63,240 nt of DNA from the NCBI GenBank assembly GCA_018817515.1, contig JAHIUD010000048.1, positions 1-63,240 on the forward strand, written 5' to 3'. Positions 7,969-18,580 of this stretch are shown here, one piece after another (the first letter of the stretch is position 1; each line of letters starts with the position of its first letter). This DNA is from Pseudomonadota bacterium (GTDB lineage: Bacteria > Desulfobacterota > Desulfovibrionia > Desulfovibrionales > Desulfovibrionaceae). The position numbers and the translations under genes were made by a program. The notes beneath the pieces are model-generated. The model had not been told where the DNA came from, searched no databases, and worked only from the letters and a program-made list of their open reading frames with translations.

Positions 7969-8940
7969 ATGGACCAATTTCTCGTCTGGGGTATGGTGGC
8001 GTCCGGCCTGTTCTTCGGCTGGACCATCGGCTCGCACTACACCGGGGCAACCATGGGCATGGCTTATGGCGCAGGCGTCATCAAGAGGCCGATCGTGGCC
8101 TGCCTGCTCATCGCCTTCTTCGTCATCCTTGGCGCAACCTTTGAAAGCCACAACGTGGTCAAGACCGTGGGCACCGGCATCATCCGCGGCGAGGACATGA
8201 CCCCGCTTGGGGCCATGTGCATGATGTTCACGGCAGCCCTTGTCACCGCCGCCAACACCTGGTTCAAGTGGCCGGTGTCCACCTCGCAGCTGGCCTGCTT
8301 CTCGGTGGTGGGCTCGGCCCTGGGCATGGGGGCCCCTATATTCTGGGAAACCACCATCACCCTGCTTTTCATCACCTGGATCGGCACCCCCATCCTCGCC
8401 GCCGCGCTGGGCTACGTCCTGACCAAGCTCACCGACGTGGTGATGAAGAACTGCTCGGCCAGCGGCACCAAGTGCCTGGAGTGGGGCCTGATTGCGGGAT
8501 GCTGCTACGCGGCCTACACGCTGGGCGCAAACAACACGGGCAATGCTGTGGGCGTGTTCTACGGCCTCAAGCTCCTGACACCCATGAAGGCTGGATTCAT
8601 CGGCGGCATCGTCATGGCCATCGGCGCACTCACCTGGGGCAAGCCCATTCTGGAAAAGGTGGGCAAGGGGATCGTGCAGCTTGACCTGAATATGGGTGTG
8701 GGCGCGAAGCTGGGCCAGAGCCTCACCGCCCACCTTGCCGCCTCCCTTGGCTACCCCACGTCCATGAACCAGGCCCTCATCGGCGGCGTGTTCGGCGCGG
8801 GCTCGGCCCGTGGCATGAAGACTCTGAACCGCAAGGCGCTCGGCGAGATCGTCTTCTCCTGGTTCTTCACGCCCTTTCTGGCCGGTGTCGTCTCGTTCCT
8901 GCTCTACAAGCTCATGTCCACGCTGCTTGGCGTTCACTAG
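7969..8940 (+). CDS. PiT-family inorganic anion permease (phosphate or sulfate)
   Basis: A 323-residue integral membrane protein. The ATG at 7969 has AGGAGG upstream. It has the inverted two-half design of the PiT family, with the second signature AAYTLGANNTGNAVG (about residues 182-196) and the degenerate first-half counterpart GWTIGSHYTGATMG. Ten or so hydrophobic helices are present. PiT proteins carry phosphate, while the CysP branch carries sulfate. The first signature is atypical, so the substrate is uncertain. Its position beside a ChrB-N gene, with a chrA remnant elsewhere in the island, makes sulfate or another oxyanion worth considering. Confidence 0.85.
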   Translation: MDQFLVWGMVASGLFFGWTIGSHYTGATMGMAYGAGVIKRPIVACLLIAFFVILGATFESHNVVKTVGTGIIRGEDMTPLGAMCMMFTAALVTAANTWFKWPVSTSQLACFSVVGSALGMGAPIFWETTITLLFITWIGTPILAAALGYVLTKLTDVVMKNCSASGTKCLEWGLIAGCCYAAYTLGANNTGNAVGVFYGLKLLTPMKAGFIGGIVMAIGALTWGKPILEKVGKGIVQLDLNMGVGAKLGQSLTAHLAASLGYPTSMNQALIGGVFGAGSARGMKTLNRKALGEIVFSWFFTPFLAGVVSFLLYKLMSTLLGVH

Positions 8941-8975
8941 CCAGCGGCACAACTATCAACCGGCCAGGAAGGCTC

Positions 8976-9467
8976 ATGATGGACCCCTTGACCCGCGATG
9001 ACATCCACGCGGCCTTTACGCCCAAGCAGCGACGGCATGTCACCCCGCCGGACCTAGGCGGACGTGACTGGCCCACGCTCGACTACCTCGGCTGGGCGCA
9101 CGTTTCCGGGCATATGGCCTATGTGGTCTACGCCAGGGAAGGTGAAACCAGAGGGCTTGTCCTGCGCCGGACGAAGCTCACCGGGCAGATGAAGCCCAAG
9201 ATGTGCTCCTGGTGCCTGACTGTGCACCAGGGCAGCAACGTCAACCTGTTCACGGCGCAGGTGGGCGACAACAGGGACAAGCTCTACGGTGATTACATGT
9301 GCAACGACCTCAAGTGCAGCGCCTATGTCCGGGGCACGGCAAAATTGGAAGCCTGCCAGATGCGGGAGACCATCAGCCTGGACATGAAAATCGTGCGGCT
9401 GCGCGCCAATGTGGAACGGTTCTATCGCGCCATTTACGGTCAGGATGTGTTTCCAGGACCCACGTGA
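8976..9467 (+). CDS. FBP-type treble-clef zinc-finger protein
   Basis: A 163-residue protein with AGGAAGG before the ATG. The C-terminal half holds the FBP/FusB-type zinc finger: MCSWC at about 72-76 and CNDLKC at about 109-114, separated by about 32 residues. In FusB proteins this domain contacts elongation factor G and rescues translation. The N-terminal half is short and differs from FusB, so a role in fusidic acid resistance is not implied. It lies 35 bp after the permease and probably shares its transcript. Confidence 0.75.
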   Translation: MMDPLTRDDIHAAFTPKQRRHVTPPDLGGRDWPTLDYLGWAHVSGHMAYVVYAREGETRGLVLRRTKLTGQMKPKMCSWCLTVHQGSNVNLFTAQVGDNRDKLYGDYMCNDLKCSAYVRGTAKLEACQMRETISLDMKIVRLRANVERFYRAIYGQDVFPGPT

Positions 9468-9606
9468 AGGCGCGCGCAAGGCTCACTGGGAAAACGGCGG
9501 CGGCCTCATCGGAGCGCTTGGACATCCTGGAGATTTGCGGTACATGGAACGTGAGCAGAAAAATGAACCGGGGTGCCCTTTGGACCCTGAACAGGACCGT
9601 GCGCGG

Positions 9607-10143
9607 ATGAAGTGGATATTCCTCTCCTACAGCATGCCCTCCAAGCCCTCGAAGTTCCGGGTGCAGACCTGGAGACAGCTCAAACGGCTCGGAGCGGTGA
9701 ACTTCCAGACAGTATGGGCCATCCCGCACTCGCGGGACAAGCTTCAGGACCTGGAAAAGCTGGTGGCGGACATCCGCTCCTGGAAGGGCGACGCTTTCCT
9801 CGTGGTGGGCAAGCCCCTCACTGAGGAAGACGAGAAGCGGCTCTTGGCCGCCGCAGTGGAGTCGAGCAACGAGGAATACCGCGAGGTGCTCCACGTGGCT
9901 GAGGACTTCCTTGAGGAGATCCGCTCCGAGATTGAGAAGAAGAACTTCATCTTCGCCGAGGTTGAGGAAAACGAGGAAGAGCTCGCCAAAATCAAAAAAT
10001 GGCTGGTGAAGATCGGGAAGCGCAGCGCCTGTGAAGCGCCATTGCACAAGGACACGCTGGCAAAAATACGGCTGTGCGAAAAGGCACTGGACGACTTCTC
10101 TCAGATGGTTTTCGACCATTTGCACGCCAAGGGCGGTGCCTAG
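9607..10143 (+). CDS. ChrB N-terminal-domain protein (chromate response family)
   Basis: A 178-residue protein that starts MKWIFLSYSMPSKPSKFRV, the opening of the ChrB N-terminal domain, and continues with LKRLGAVNFQTVWAIP. ATG 9607 is chosen because family members begin close to this motif. An in-frame ATG at 9544, with CTGGAG upstream, is an alternative. The C-terminal domain of full ChrB is absent. The second half is charged and probably coiled coil (EEIRSEIEKKNFIFAEVEEN). ChrB regulates or assists chromate resistance. A broken chrA remnant lies at about 41.4 kb, far from this gene. Confidence 0.72.
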   Translation: MKWIFLSYSMPSKPSKFRVQTWRQLKRLGAVNFQTVWAIPHSRDKLQDLEKLVADIRSWKGDAFLVVGKPLTEEDEKRLLAAAVESSNEEYREVLHVAEDFLEEIRSEIEKKNFIFAEVEENEEELAKIKKWLVKIGKRSACEAPLHKDTLAKIRLCEKALDDFSQMVFDHLHAKGGA

Positions 10144-10179
10144 CCCGTCCGCTGGACGCAGACTTGGGATTGATGACCT

Positions 10180-10230
10180 GAGGGGATGGAGTCCCCCTTG
10201 AACCGCGAAAGCCGCCGATGACTCCTACTG
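10180..10230 (+). ncRNA. Fluoride riboswitch (crcB motif)
   Basis: GGGGATGGAGTCCCCC forms the first conserved stem-loop. It is followed by TTGAACCGC-GAAA-GC and then CGCCGATGACTCCTAC, the conserved pseudoknot and ligand-binding core of the fluoride aptamer. The genes below it (fluC/crcB, DUF190, enolase) are known members of this regulon. An intrinsic terminator lies 30 nt downstream, so ON control by antitermination is expected. Confidence 0.95.
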
Positions 10231-10260
10231 CCCGACTCTGGCGGTAGAACTGTTTCTTCC

Positions 10261-10292
10261 AACCCACGCCAGACGAGCGTGGGTTTTTTATT
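10261..10292 (+). terminator. Expression-platform terminator of the fluoride riboswitch
   Basis: AACCCACGC (10261-10269) pairs with GCGTGGGTT (10277-10285), followed by a T-run. It ends 27 nt before the ATG of the first operon gene. Confidence 0.93.
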
Positions 10293-10318
10293 ACGCAACA
10301 CTCTCAAGGAGTAATAAT

Positions 10319-11545
10319 ATGGGTCAGCAGTTGCCAAAGGCTGTCCGCAACCTGGGCTGGATCAGCTTCTTCACCGACTTCGCTTCTGAGATGGTGTATC
10401 CCATCGTGCCCCTGTTCCTGACCTCGGCCCTGGGCGCGCCCGTGGCCGTGCTCGGCCTCATCGAGGGTGTGGCCGAGGCCATCGTGAGCGTCATGAAGGG
10501 CCTCTCTGGCTGGCACAGCGACAAAATCGGCCTACGAGTTCCATATATCCGCCTGGGCTACGGGATGGCGGCCCTGTCCAAGCCGCTCATGGCCCTGGCC
10601 TATGCGTGGCCCCTGGTGTTCCTGGCCCGCGCCGTGGACCGCCTGGGCAAGGGCCTGCGCTCCACTGCACGTGACGCCATGATTGCCGACGCTGTGGACT
10701 GCAAAATCGCGGGCCGGGCCTTCGGCTTCCACCGCATGATGGATACCGGCGGGGCCATCGTCGGCGTCCTTTTCGCTCTGCTGCTGCTCAAGTTCTTGCC
10801 AGGTGAATACCGGCTCATCTTCCTCATCGCCAGTGTGCCCGGCCTGGCCGCCGTGTGGCTGACCTTCCGGCTGCGGGAACTGCGGAAGGCCGGTGAACCC
10901 CGCGAGAGCTGCTTCGCACCGGAGCATGAGGTTCAGCCCCGCGTGGAGACTACGGTCCAGGCCGGACCCATGGGCTTCTCCCCGGCCTACTGGCTCACCC
11001 TGGGCCTGCTCATGCTCTTCGCCTTCGCCAACTCCAGCGACACGCTGCTCCTCCTGCGGGCCAGGAACCTGGGCTGGGACGATACCCAGGTCATCCTCGG
11101 TTACCTGCTGTTCAACCTGACCTACGCCGCGTCCGCCTACCCTCTGGGCGTCCTGAGTGACAGGCTGGGCCGTTGGCGCATGCTGGTTGGCGGGTGGGCG
11201 CTGTACTCCGCCGTGTACTTCGGCTTCTCCTTCTCGGACGGGCAGAGCATCTGGTGGCTGTTTCCGTTGTACGGCTTGTCCATGGGCCTCACCGAGGGCG
11301 TGGGCAAGGCGCTGATCAGCGGGCATGTCCCGGTGCTGCGCAAGGGGACGGCCCTGGGGGTGTTCCACATGGCCCTGGGCTTCACCGCCCTGGCCAGCAG
11401 CGTGGTGGCGGGCCTTTTGTGGGACCACGTCAGCCCGTCCGCGCCGTTCCGCCTGGGCGGAGCCGTGGCCCTGGCCGCAGTGGTTGTCGCCGCGATTCTG
11501 GCCCCGCGCATCAGCAAGGCCGGGACGGCGGGCAAGGAGGGCTGA
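10319..11545 (+). CDS. MFS transporter, first gene of the fluoride operon
   Basis: A 408-residue polytopic protein with CAAGGAG before the ATG. It has about twelve hydrophobic segments in two six-helix halves. The loop between helices 2 and 3 reads WHSDKIGLRVPYI, a variant of the MFS motif A (G-x-L-a-D-r). LSDRLGRWRML is the matching motif of the second half. As the first gene after the fluoride riboswitch it should be induced by fluoride, but its substrate is unknown. Fluoride or a toxic metabolite formed under fluoride stress are possibilities. It lies 2 bp from the next gene. Confidence 0.88.
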   Translation: MGQQLPKAVRNLGWISFFTDFASEMVYPIVPLFLTSALGAPVAVLGLIEGVAEAIVSVMKGLSGWHSDKIGLRVPYIRLGYGMAALSKPLMALAYAWPLVFLARAVDRLGKGLRSTARDAMIADAVDCKIAGRAFGFHRMMDTGGAIVGVLFALLLLKFLPGEYRLIFLIASVPGLAAVWLTFRLRELRKAGEPRESCFAPEHEVQPRVETTVQAGPMGFSPAYWLTLGLLMLFAFANSSDTLLLLRARNLGWDDTQVILGYLLFNLTYAASAYPLGVLSDRLGRWRMLVGGWALYSAVYFGFSFSDGQSIWWLFPLYGLSMGLTEGVGKALISGHVPVLRKGTALGVFHMALGFTALASSVVAGLLWDHVSPSAPFRLGGAVALAAVVVAAILAPRISKAGTAGKEG

Positions 11546-11547
11546 CC

Positions 11548-13029
11548 ATGCCGGACTCCACGCACGACCTTGTCCTGGAGTTTGCTCTGGCCACTGACCC
11601 GGAGCGTGATGCCAGCGCCCTGCGCGTGGCCCGGCTCCTGCCGGGGTTCGATGCCCAGGCCCTGGACTCGGGTCGCTGCCGGGTGCGGTGCAGCCTGGAG
11701 GAGGCCGTGTCTCTGCGTGACGTGATCCTGGACCTTTGGGAGCAGGTCCAAGCGAGGCCCGGCGCAAAGCTGTTCCTGGACTCCCGACCTCTGGACCTGG
11801 ACGGCCTGCGCCAGGTGCTGCGGGTGATGGACTGCGCCCAGGCTTATGACCAGGAACAGCGAGGGGACGCCCACTGCGCGCCACGTAGCGGCTGGGATTG
11901 GGGCTGCCTGTACCTTGCCGATGTCTCACCGCAAACAGGAGCGCATGGACTGGACCGCCCGGCCCTCAAGGAACTGCTGGCCCGCGAGGCTGAGGCCCGC
12001 TGGCTGGACCTGTGTCCGCATTTCGCCTCGGCCAGGGTCGCGGCCAAGGTGGACGGCCTGTCAGATGCGGCCCTGAACGCCCTGCCCAAGGACAAGGAGG
12101 CTGGCGGGAAGGTGTTGCGTCCCGGCCAAGCGTCTCCTGGGGCTGGTGCCTCAGTGTCTGAGCGCGTGATCCAGGTCACGACCTATGCTGATGTGGGCGG
12201 TCTGGACGAGGTGGTGGCGGCCCTGCGGGAGACCATTGAACTACCCATCCGGCACCCGGAGGTGCTGCGGCGGCTGGGCGTGGCTCCCCACCGGGGCGTG
12301 CTCCTGCACGGTCCGCCGGGCTGTGGCAAGACGCTGCTTGCCCGCGCCGTGGCCTGTGAGAGCGGGGCGCGCTTCTTTCCGGTGAGCGGGCCGGAACTCA
12401 TCACCAAGTGGCACGGCGAGTCCGAGGAGAGGCTGCGCGAGCTGTTCATGCAGGCGCAGGAGGCCCAGCCCGCCATCATTTTCTTCGACGAGATCGACGC
12501 CATCGCCCAGGCGCGCTCGTCTTCCGAGAGCCTGCGGCTGGACGCCCGGTTCACGGCCCAACTCCTGACCCTCATGGACGGCATCTACGACCTGGGCCGC
12601 GTGTTCATCCTGGCCGCCACGAACAGGCCGGACCTGCTGGACAAGGCCCTGCTCCGGCCAGGCCGTTTCGATGCGGTCATCGAGATACCCAGGCCGGACC
12701 GCGTTGGTCTCAAGCGCATCCTGGAGATTCACGCCCGCAGGCTCCCGCTTGCTGACGGGGTGGACCTGGGCAAGGTGGCTCGGCGCATGGCTGGCCTCAC
12801 CGGGGCGGACGTGGCCTACGTGGCGCGGGAGGGGGCCTACGCCTGCCTGCGCAGGTCCATGCCCTTGGGGTCCGTTCTGCGTGAAGCTGAGGCCATCCCC
12901 GAGGAGGCCCTGGGCCAACTCCAGGTGACAGAGGCGGACCTGCTGGCGGCGCTCCAGAAGCTGCGGCAGAGGAACAAGGTGGTCTCACAGGAACAGGACG
13001 TCGGGGATGGTCCACCGGCCAACACGTGA
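11548..13029 (+). CDS. AAA+ ATPase of the CDC48/VCP type in the fluoride operon
   Basis: A 493-residue protein with one AAA module. The module spans about 210-460: Walker A GPPGCGKTLLARA, Walker B IIFFDEIDAIA, second region of homology with arginine fingers in LAATNRPDLLDKALLRPGRFD, and pore-loop-like ITKWHGESEER. The first 200 residues are a distinct domain that I do not recognise, with no membrane helix or protease motif, so it is not FtsH. It sits between MFS and fluC genes under the fluoride riboswitch. CDC48-like ATPases remodel proteins. A protein-repair or remodelling job during fluoride stress is an inference. Confidence 0.9.
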   Translation: MPDSTHDLVLEFALATDPERDASALRVARLLPGFDAQALDSGRCRVRCSLEEAVSLRDVILDLWEQVQARPGAKLFLDSRPLDLDGLRQVLRVMDCAQAYDQEQRGDAHCAPRSGWDWGCLYLADVSPQTGAHGLDRPALKELLAREAEARWLDLCPHFASARVAAKVDGLSDAALNALPKDKEAGGKVLRPGQASPGAGASVSERVIQVTTYADVGGLDEVVAALRETIELPIRHPEVLRRLGVAPHRGVLLHGPPGCGKTLLARAVACESGARFFPVSGPELITKWHGESEERLRELFMQAQEAQPAIIFFDEIDAIAQARSSSESLRLDARFTAQLLTLMDGIYDLGRVFILAATNRPDLLDKALLRPGRFDAVIEIPRPDRVGLKRILEIHARRLPLADGVDLGKVARRMAGLTGADVAYVAREGAYACLRRSMPLGSVLREAEAIPEEALGQLQVTEADLLAALQKLRQRNKVVSQEQDVGDGPPANT

Positions 13030-13042
13030 GGGGTGACGATCC

Positions 13043-13417
13043 ATGCATAAGGTTTTGATGCTGGCAGTGGCCGGGACGCTCGGTACGCTGGCCCGGTATT
13101 GGCTCTCGGGAGCGGTTTATGGCATCATGGGTCGTGAGTTCCCCTGGGGGACCGCTGCGGTGAACCTGCTGGGCTGCCTGCTCTTCGGACTGGTCTGGGT
13201 CATGGCTGACGAGCGGCAGCTCCTTGGCCCGGAGACCCGGCTTGTGATCCTGGTGGGCTTCATGGGGGCGTTCACCACGTTCTCCTCGCTGATCTTCGAG
13301 ACCGGTGAGCTGATGCGGGGGGCGCAGTGGGCCTATGCCGCCATCAACCTCGTGGGGCAGAACATCCTTGGCTTCGTGGCCTTCGCCATCGGGGCGAGCA
13401 TCGGACGGGCAGTTTGA
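13043..13417 (+). CDS. crcB: Fluoride ion channel FluC/CrcB
   Basis: A 124-residue protein with four transmembrane helices. The family signatures are present: GTLARYWLSG near the N-terminus, the conserved Asn in WGTAAVNLLGCLLFG, and GFMGAFTTFSSLIFET, which holds the Phe-box and Thr/Ser residues of the fluoride pore. Fluc channels work as antiparallel dimers that export fluoride. Its place under a fluoride riboswitch supports the call. It is the only Fluc gene here, so a homodimer is expected. Confidence 0.95.
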   Translation: MHKVLMLAVAGTLGTLARYWLSGAVYGIMGREFPWGTAAVNLLGCLLFGLVWVMADERQLLGPETRLVILVGFMGAFTTFSSLIFETGELMRGAQWAYAAINLVGQNILGFVAFAIGASIGRAV

Positions 13418-13445
13418 GGTCCGGCAGACAGAACGGAGGAAGACA

Positions 13446-14686
13446 ATGAAGATTCACGGTGAGGCCGAGGTTCTGCGCATCTACATCGGGGAGAGCGACC
13501 GCCTGGGCGGGCGGCTGGTGCATGAGGCCATCGTGGACGAGGCCCGCAGAAGGGGCATGGCCGGGGCCACCGCCATGCGTGGGCTGCTCGGTTTCGGGGC
13601 CAACAGCCTCGTCCACACGGCCAAGATACTCCGTCTCTCGGAGGACTTGCCAATGGTGGTTGAGATCGTGGACAAGCCGGACCGAGTGGCCGCCTTCTTG
13701 CCATTGCTGGAGGACATGGTCTCGGAGGGAACCATCACCCGGTACAAGGTTCAGGCCACCTTCAACTGCCCCATGCGTGTGCGCGAGGTCATGGCCTCCG
13801 AGGTGGCGACGGTGGCCCCGGACGCCCCTCTGTCCGAGGTGCTGAACCTGCTGCTGGAGAAGGGCATCAAGGCCGTGCCGGTGGTCCAGGGGCGCAAAGT
13901 GGTGGGCATGGTCACCGGCGGTGATCTGCTCAAGCGGGCGGGCATGGGCCTGCGGGTGAGCCTGCACGAGGCCCTGCCGCAGGACATGCGCGGCGAGGAG
14001 TCCCGCAAGCTGGACGTGGCGGGCAAGACCGCCCGTGACGTCATGAGCGGGCCGGTGGTGACGGTGAACATCCACGCCAGGGTGCCGGAGGCCGCCTCGC
14101 TCATGGCCTCGCGCAAGCTCAAGCGTCTGCCCGTGGTGGACGATGCGGGCGAACTGGCGGGCATCATCAGCCGCATCGACATCCTCAAGACCATCGCCAC
14201 GGCCACCGCCGTGTCCGACACGCTGCACCCGCAGCTGCCCCAGGGCCTGAAATTGACCGTCGGGGATGTCATGCTCCGTGACATCCCGACCATCGCGCCT
14301 GAGGCCTCCCTGGAAGAGGCCCTGAACAAGCTGGTGGCGACTCCTCTTCGCCGCGTGGTGGTGGTGGACCAAGAGGGCCATGTGGTGGGCATCGTGCTGG
14401 ACGGGGAACTCATCAAGCGGTTCAACCAGCGGGAACATCCGGGTCTGCTGCGCGCCCTGGCAGATGTCTTGATTCCCGGAACAACCACGGGCCAGACCTT
14501 TGGGGTCTCGGTGAGCGAGGCCATGCGGCCTGACGTCTTCACCGTGCAGGAGGACATGCCGCTCACAGCGGTGCTCCAGCGCATGGTGGAGACCGGCGGC
14601 AAGCGGCTGGTGGTCGTGGACGGCGAAGGCCGCCTGCGTGGCATGGTGGACCGGGATACGGTTCTGCGGATCATCGGCGGCGGACA

Positions 14687-14690
<4 letters not shown>
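13446..14690 (+). CDS. DUF190 protein with C-terminal CBS domains
   Basis: A 414-residue protein. The ATG at 13446 follows GGAGGAAGACA. Residues 1-105 are a DUF190 domain (LRIYIGESDRLGGRLVHEAI, RGLLGFGAN). CBS repeats follow: MRVREVMASEVATV, KTARDVMSGPVVTV, LTVGDVMLRDIPTI and VSEAMRPDVFTV, so there are four CBS motifs or two Bateman modules. DUF190 genes are repeatedly found beside crcB and fluoride riboswitches. CBS modules commonly sense adenine nucleotides, so this protein may link fluoride response to energy status. Its stop overlaps the next start (ATGA). Confidence 0.9.
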
Positions 14691-16558
<1,868 letters not shown>

Positions 16559-16560
<2 letters not shown>

Positions 16561-16599
16561 AACAGGCCCACTGTAATTATCCACGGGACCTGTTTTCTC
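16559..16599 (+). terminator. Terminator after enolase
   Basis: AAAACAGG at 16559-16566 pairs with CCTGTTTT at 16589-16596, and the stem extends inward through CCC/GGG. It begins at the enolase stop codon and closes the fluoride operon. Confidence 0.7.
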
Positions 16600-17015
16600 T
16601 GACTGCCCTAAATCGGATCCAGAATTTAATAAGGCCGTGAGTGCTATTGAGCTTCACCCGATTTTGGGTCCAGGCCTTAGGTGAGCCCCCCGGTGCCCAA
16701 TGGCAGCGCCCTCCGCCCAACGCAACGACAAACAGACGTTTTCCCTGAGCGGCCCCCTTTGGGGCCGCTTTTCTTTTCCATGGGCTCCGGCCCGCTGAAT
16801 TTTGGTGGTGCCAAGGCAGTTCCAAGACCTCACCGCGCCTGCCCAAGGGAGGGGCCTGAACCTTGCCACGTTCAAGAGCATTACTTCGGCGTCACCGAAT
16901 CAAAAACAAAAATTTTGTCAAGCCTCGAATAATATTAACCTTATCCTATTGACTTAAGGAAATGCGGTGTGGTTCGCTTAAAGCAAACGGACCCGTTTTA
17001 CACAAAGGAGGGACA
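16600..17015. other. Intergenic region with a second terminator
   Basis: It contains GCGGCCCC-TTT-GGGGCCGC followed by TTTTCTTTT (16749-16778). The same stem with a different 3-nt loop recurs at 21184 and 39462. No gene is supported between the terminators and the small ORF at 17016. AT-rich sequence at about 16905-16960 may hold a promoter. Confidence 0.6.
16749..16778 (+). terminator. GCGGCCCC/GGGGCCGC intrinsic terminator, copy 1
   Basis: An 8-bp perfect GC stem (16749-16756 with 16760-16767) is followed by a T-rich tail. It is one of three island terminators with the same stem. Confidence 0.8.
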
Positions 17016-17114
17016 GTGAAGCGACGCACGAGAACACTCAAAACCACTGCGACTGTGGCAATTGCCTCCATCGCAAAACGCAGGCTCGCAATGAGCAAAG
17101 GAAGATCAGCATGA
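17016..17114 (+). CDS. Small highly basic protein, 32 residues
   Basis: GTG start with AAAGGAGGG four bases upstream. The 33 codons encode a peptide with ten Lys/Arg and no acidic residue (VKRRTRTLKTTATV...AKRRLAMSKGRSA). The TGA overlaps the ATG of the next gene (ATGA), which implies translational coupling. It may be a real small basic protein or a leader peptide. The strong ribosome site and exact overlap favour translation. Confidence 0.55.
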   Translation: MKRRTRTLKTTATVAIASIAKRRLAMSKGRSA

Positions 17115-17320
17115 GATACGTTGCACTGCTCAAGTGTGCGAACGGCAAGCGCGTGCAGGCTATCTACCCGGCGCCGTCTCAGGCCAAGGCTCTCGAGGAG
17201 CTCGAATACCTGATGGGCTACAAGCAGGCCGAAGAAGGCGAGCTGCGGGACGAGAACGGCGAACTCGTGGGCTCGAAGCAGCGTGGCAGCCAGAAGGAAA
17301 TAACAGACACGCCCAGGTAG
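17111..17320 (+). CDS. Small unknown protein, 69 residues
   Basis: AAAGGA lies 7 nt before the ATG, and the start overlaps the stop of the basic peptide gene. The protein is soluble and charged, with a Lys/Arg-rich N-terminus (KCANGKRVQAIYP) and an acidic C-terminal half (AEEGELRDENGEL). No family is recognised. A strong intrinsic terminator follows at 17380. The next feature on its right is the convergent candidate large RNA. Confidence 0.6.
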   Translation: MRYVALLKCANGKRVQAIYPAPSQAKALEELEYLMGYKQAEEGELRDENGELVGSKQRGSQKEITDTPR

Positions 17321-17379
17321 TCTGCCACAGTTCCCCGGTCGCCGGGATGAACCTGCCGCAAAGTTGGCGGCGATATGAC

Positions 17380-17411
17380 AAAAGGCTCCCTTCGGGGAGC
17401 CTTTTCTTTTT
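17380..17411 (+). terminator. Strong intrinsic terminator
   Basis: AAAAGGCTCCC (17380-17390), TTCG tetraloop, GGGAGCCTTTT (17395-17405), then TCTTTTT. It closes the two-gene unit 17016-17320. Confidence 0.93.
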
Positions 17412-17454
17412 GGCCTGGTACGGCTTTTTATGCTTACCCGCGATAGCGATGTAA

Positions 17455-18580
17455 AGAGGGGCCTTGCGGCCCCTCTTCTAGATATCCAAGTCCAAACGTC
17501 ATCAGAATCACTGCTTAGACCCACCTGACTTCCTTCGCCCCGGCGCATTTCCTCGCCGCGTCTGTCCTTCGCTTACACCCTGGTAGCCAACCAGGAATCG
17601 CCTTGTGCTCTTTACACAAGGTCGGACGCAGACGTTGCCCTAAGGGGAGGTTACTACGAAGTCTCTGTGTTCTGCTCGTCATTGCTGACGAACAGATTAC
17701 ATCCCTGATTCGGCCAATACGGCACTTGCCTAGCCAGCATGCTGACCAGGCAGTACGCCGCCGTGAGTTCTTACCTCACATGTCGGTATCCATTTTAGGT
17801 GCCTTCTGTACCCAAGCGTTCACATCTGGGGCGATAATTCCCAGAATACGCTCCTTTCAACTTCCGAGGTGTCACAGCAAAGTGCTACTACGGTGCTATC
17901 TCTCGGGTTTTACGACGAAGGTTTCTCTCGTCACCATGATGGAGCGGGTTGGGCTTTCGCCCGTTAACGAAGCTGCTCTAACCGCATCGTGCTTATCTCC
18001 GGGGGCCACCCAGTTTCGCCACGCGCAGCCGCTTCGTCCCTTACGCGTCACGGCCCATGCTCTCATAGAGCGAAGGTACCGTCCCGCGACCCCAGTTTCT
18101 GGGGCTTACGACATTTGGCCTATCCAGGCGCACCACCTAAGACAGGCATGAACTCAACGGCACTTCACACCCCGTGATAGCCTTCGGGTAGCTTGTGCAG
18201 CTGGTTCCCAAACCGCGCAGGCGTGTTTCCATCGCACGCGGCTTTCCGGTACGAGCAAACTCGGAATCATCCGTGCTGGCTAGGCTGCGGATACTTGTCG
18301 GCTAACAAGTAGTTTGCTCTGGGTCATACAGCAGTTCTACGATTCTGATCCGTTCGGTGGAGACGAGCCTCCAAATGAGCGGCGCCATGACCACATTGCG
18401 GCGAGTCTTGTCCTCGCCTTGAACTCCGTGGTCATCGGCAGCGCCATTTATCCGGGACGCACTTCTCCTGGTCCTTCTCTTCCTCCTTTGTTCGGATTGT
18501 CGCATCCTTCTGCGGCACGTGTGTGACGTCCACTGCGGCCGTGTCGATGTGGTGGTCGACGTCGCGTGATGCGGGGTTGC
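17455..18580 (-). ncRNA. Candidate large structured non-coding RNA, family unknown
   Basis: About 1.1 kb with no credible ORF and a very high density of short perfect hairpins (plus-strand coordinates): 17579-17584/17590-17595, 17601-17607/17615-17621, 17672-17680/17687-17695, 17825-17830/17840-17845, 17951-17954/17959-17962, 18090-18095/18099-18104, 18293-18298/18305-18310, 18400-18405/18413-18418, 18543-18547/18556-18560. Strand: the stem at 17672-17695 has a mismatch as plus RNA but a G-U pair as minus RNA, and 17951-17962 gives a GAAA tetraloop only on minus. A TTGACT (18615-18610) with TATGCT (18590-18585) on minus, 19-bp spacing, could be its promoter. A GAGGGGCC-GCAA-GGCCCCTC hairpin at about 17455-17475 could end it. 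It does not match the rRNA, RNase P or tmRNA sequences I know. Size and style recall GOLLD- or ROOL-like RNAs, but no homology is claimed. Confidence 0.6.

Noticed and set aside
7840-8952. 370-residue minus-strand ORF opposite the permease
   Set aside because: It is antisense to a clear membrane protein and is a shadow of codon bias.
16946-17548. 200-residue minus-strand ORF
   Set aside because: It covers two plus-strand small genes and a strong terminator and has no domain or ribosome site; it is a shadow.
17455-18580. Antisense 23S or 16S rRNA fragment
   Set aside because: No conserved rRNA segments such as the anti-SD end, 530 loop or sarcin-ricin loop could be found on either strand.
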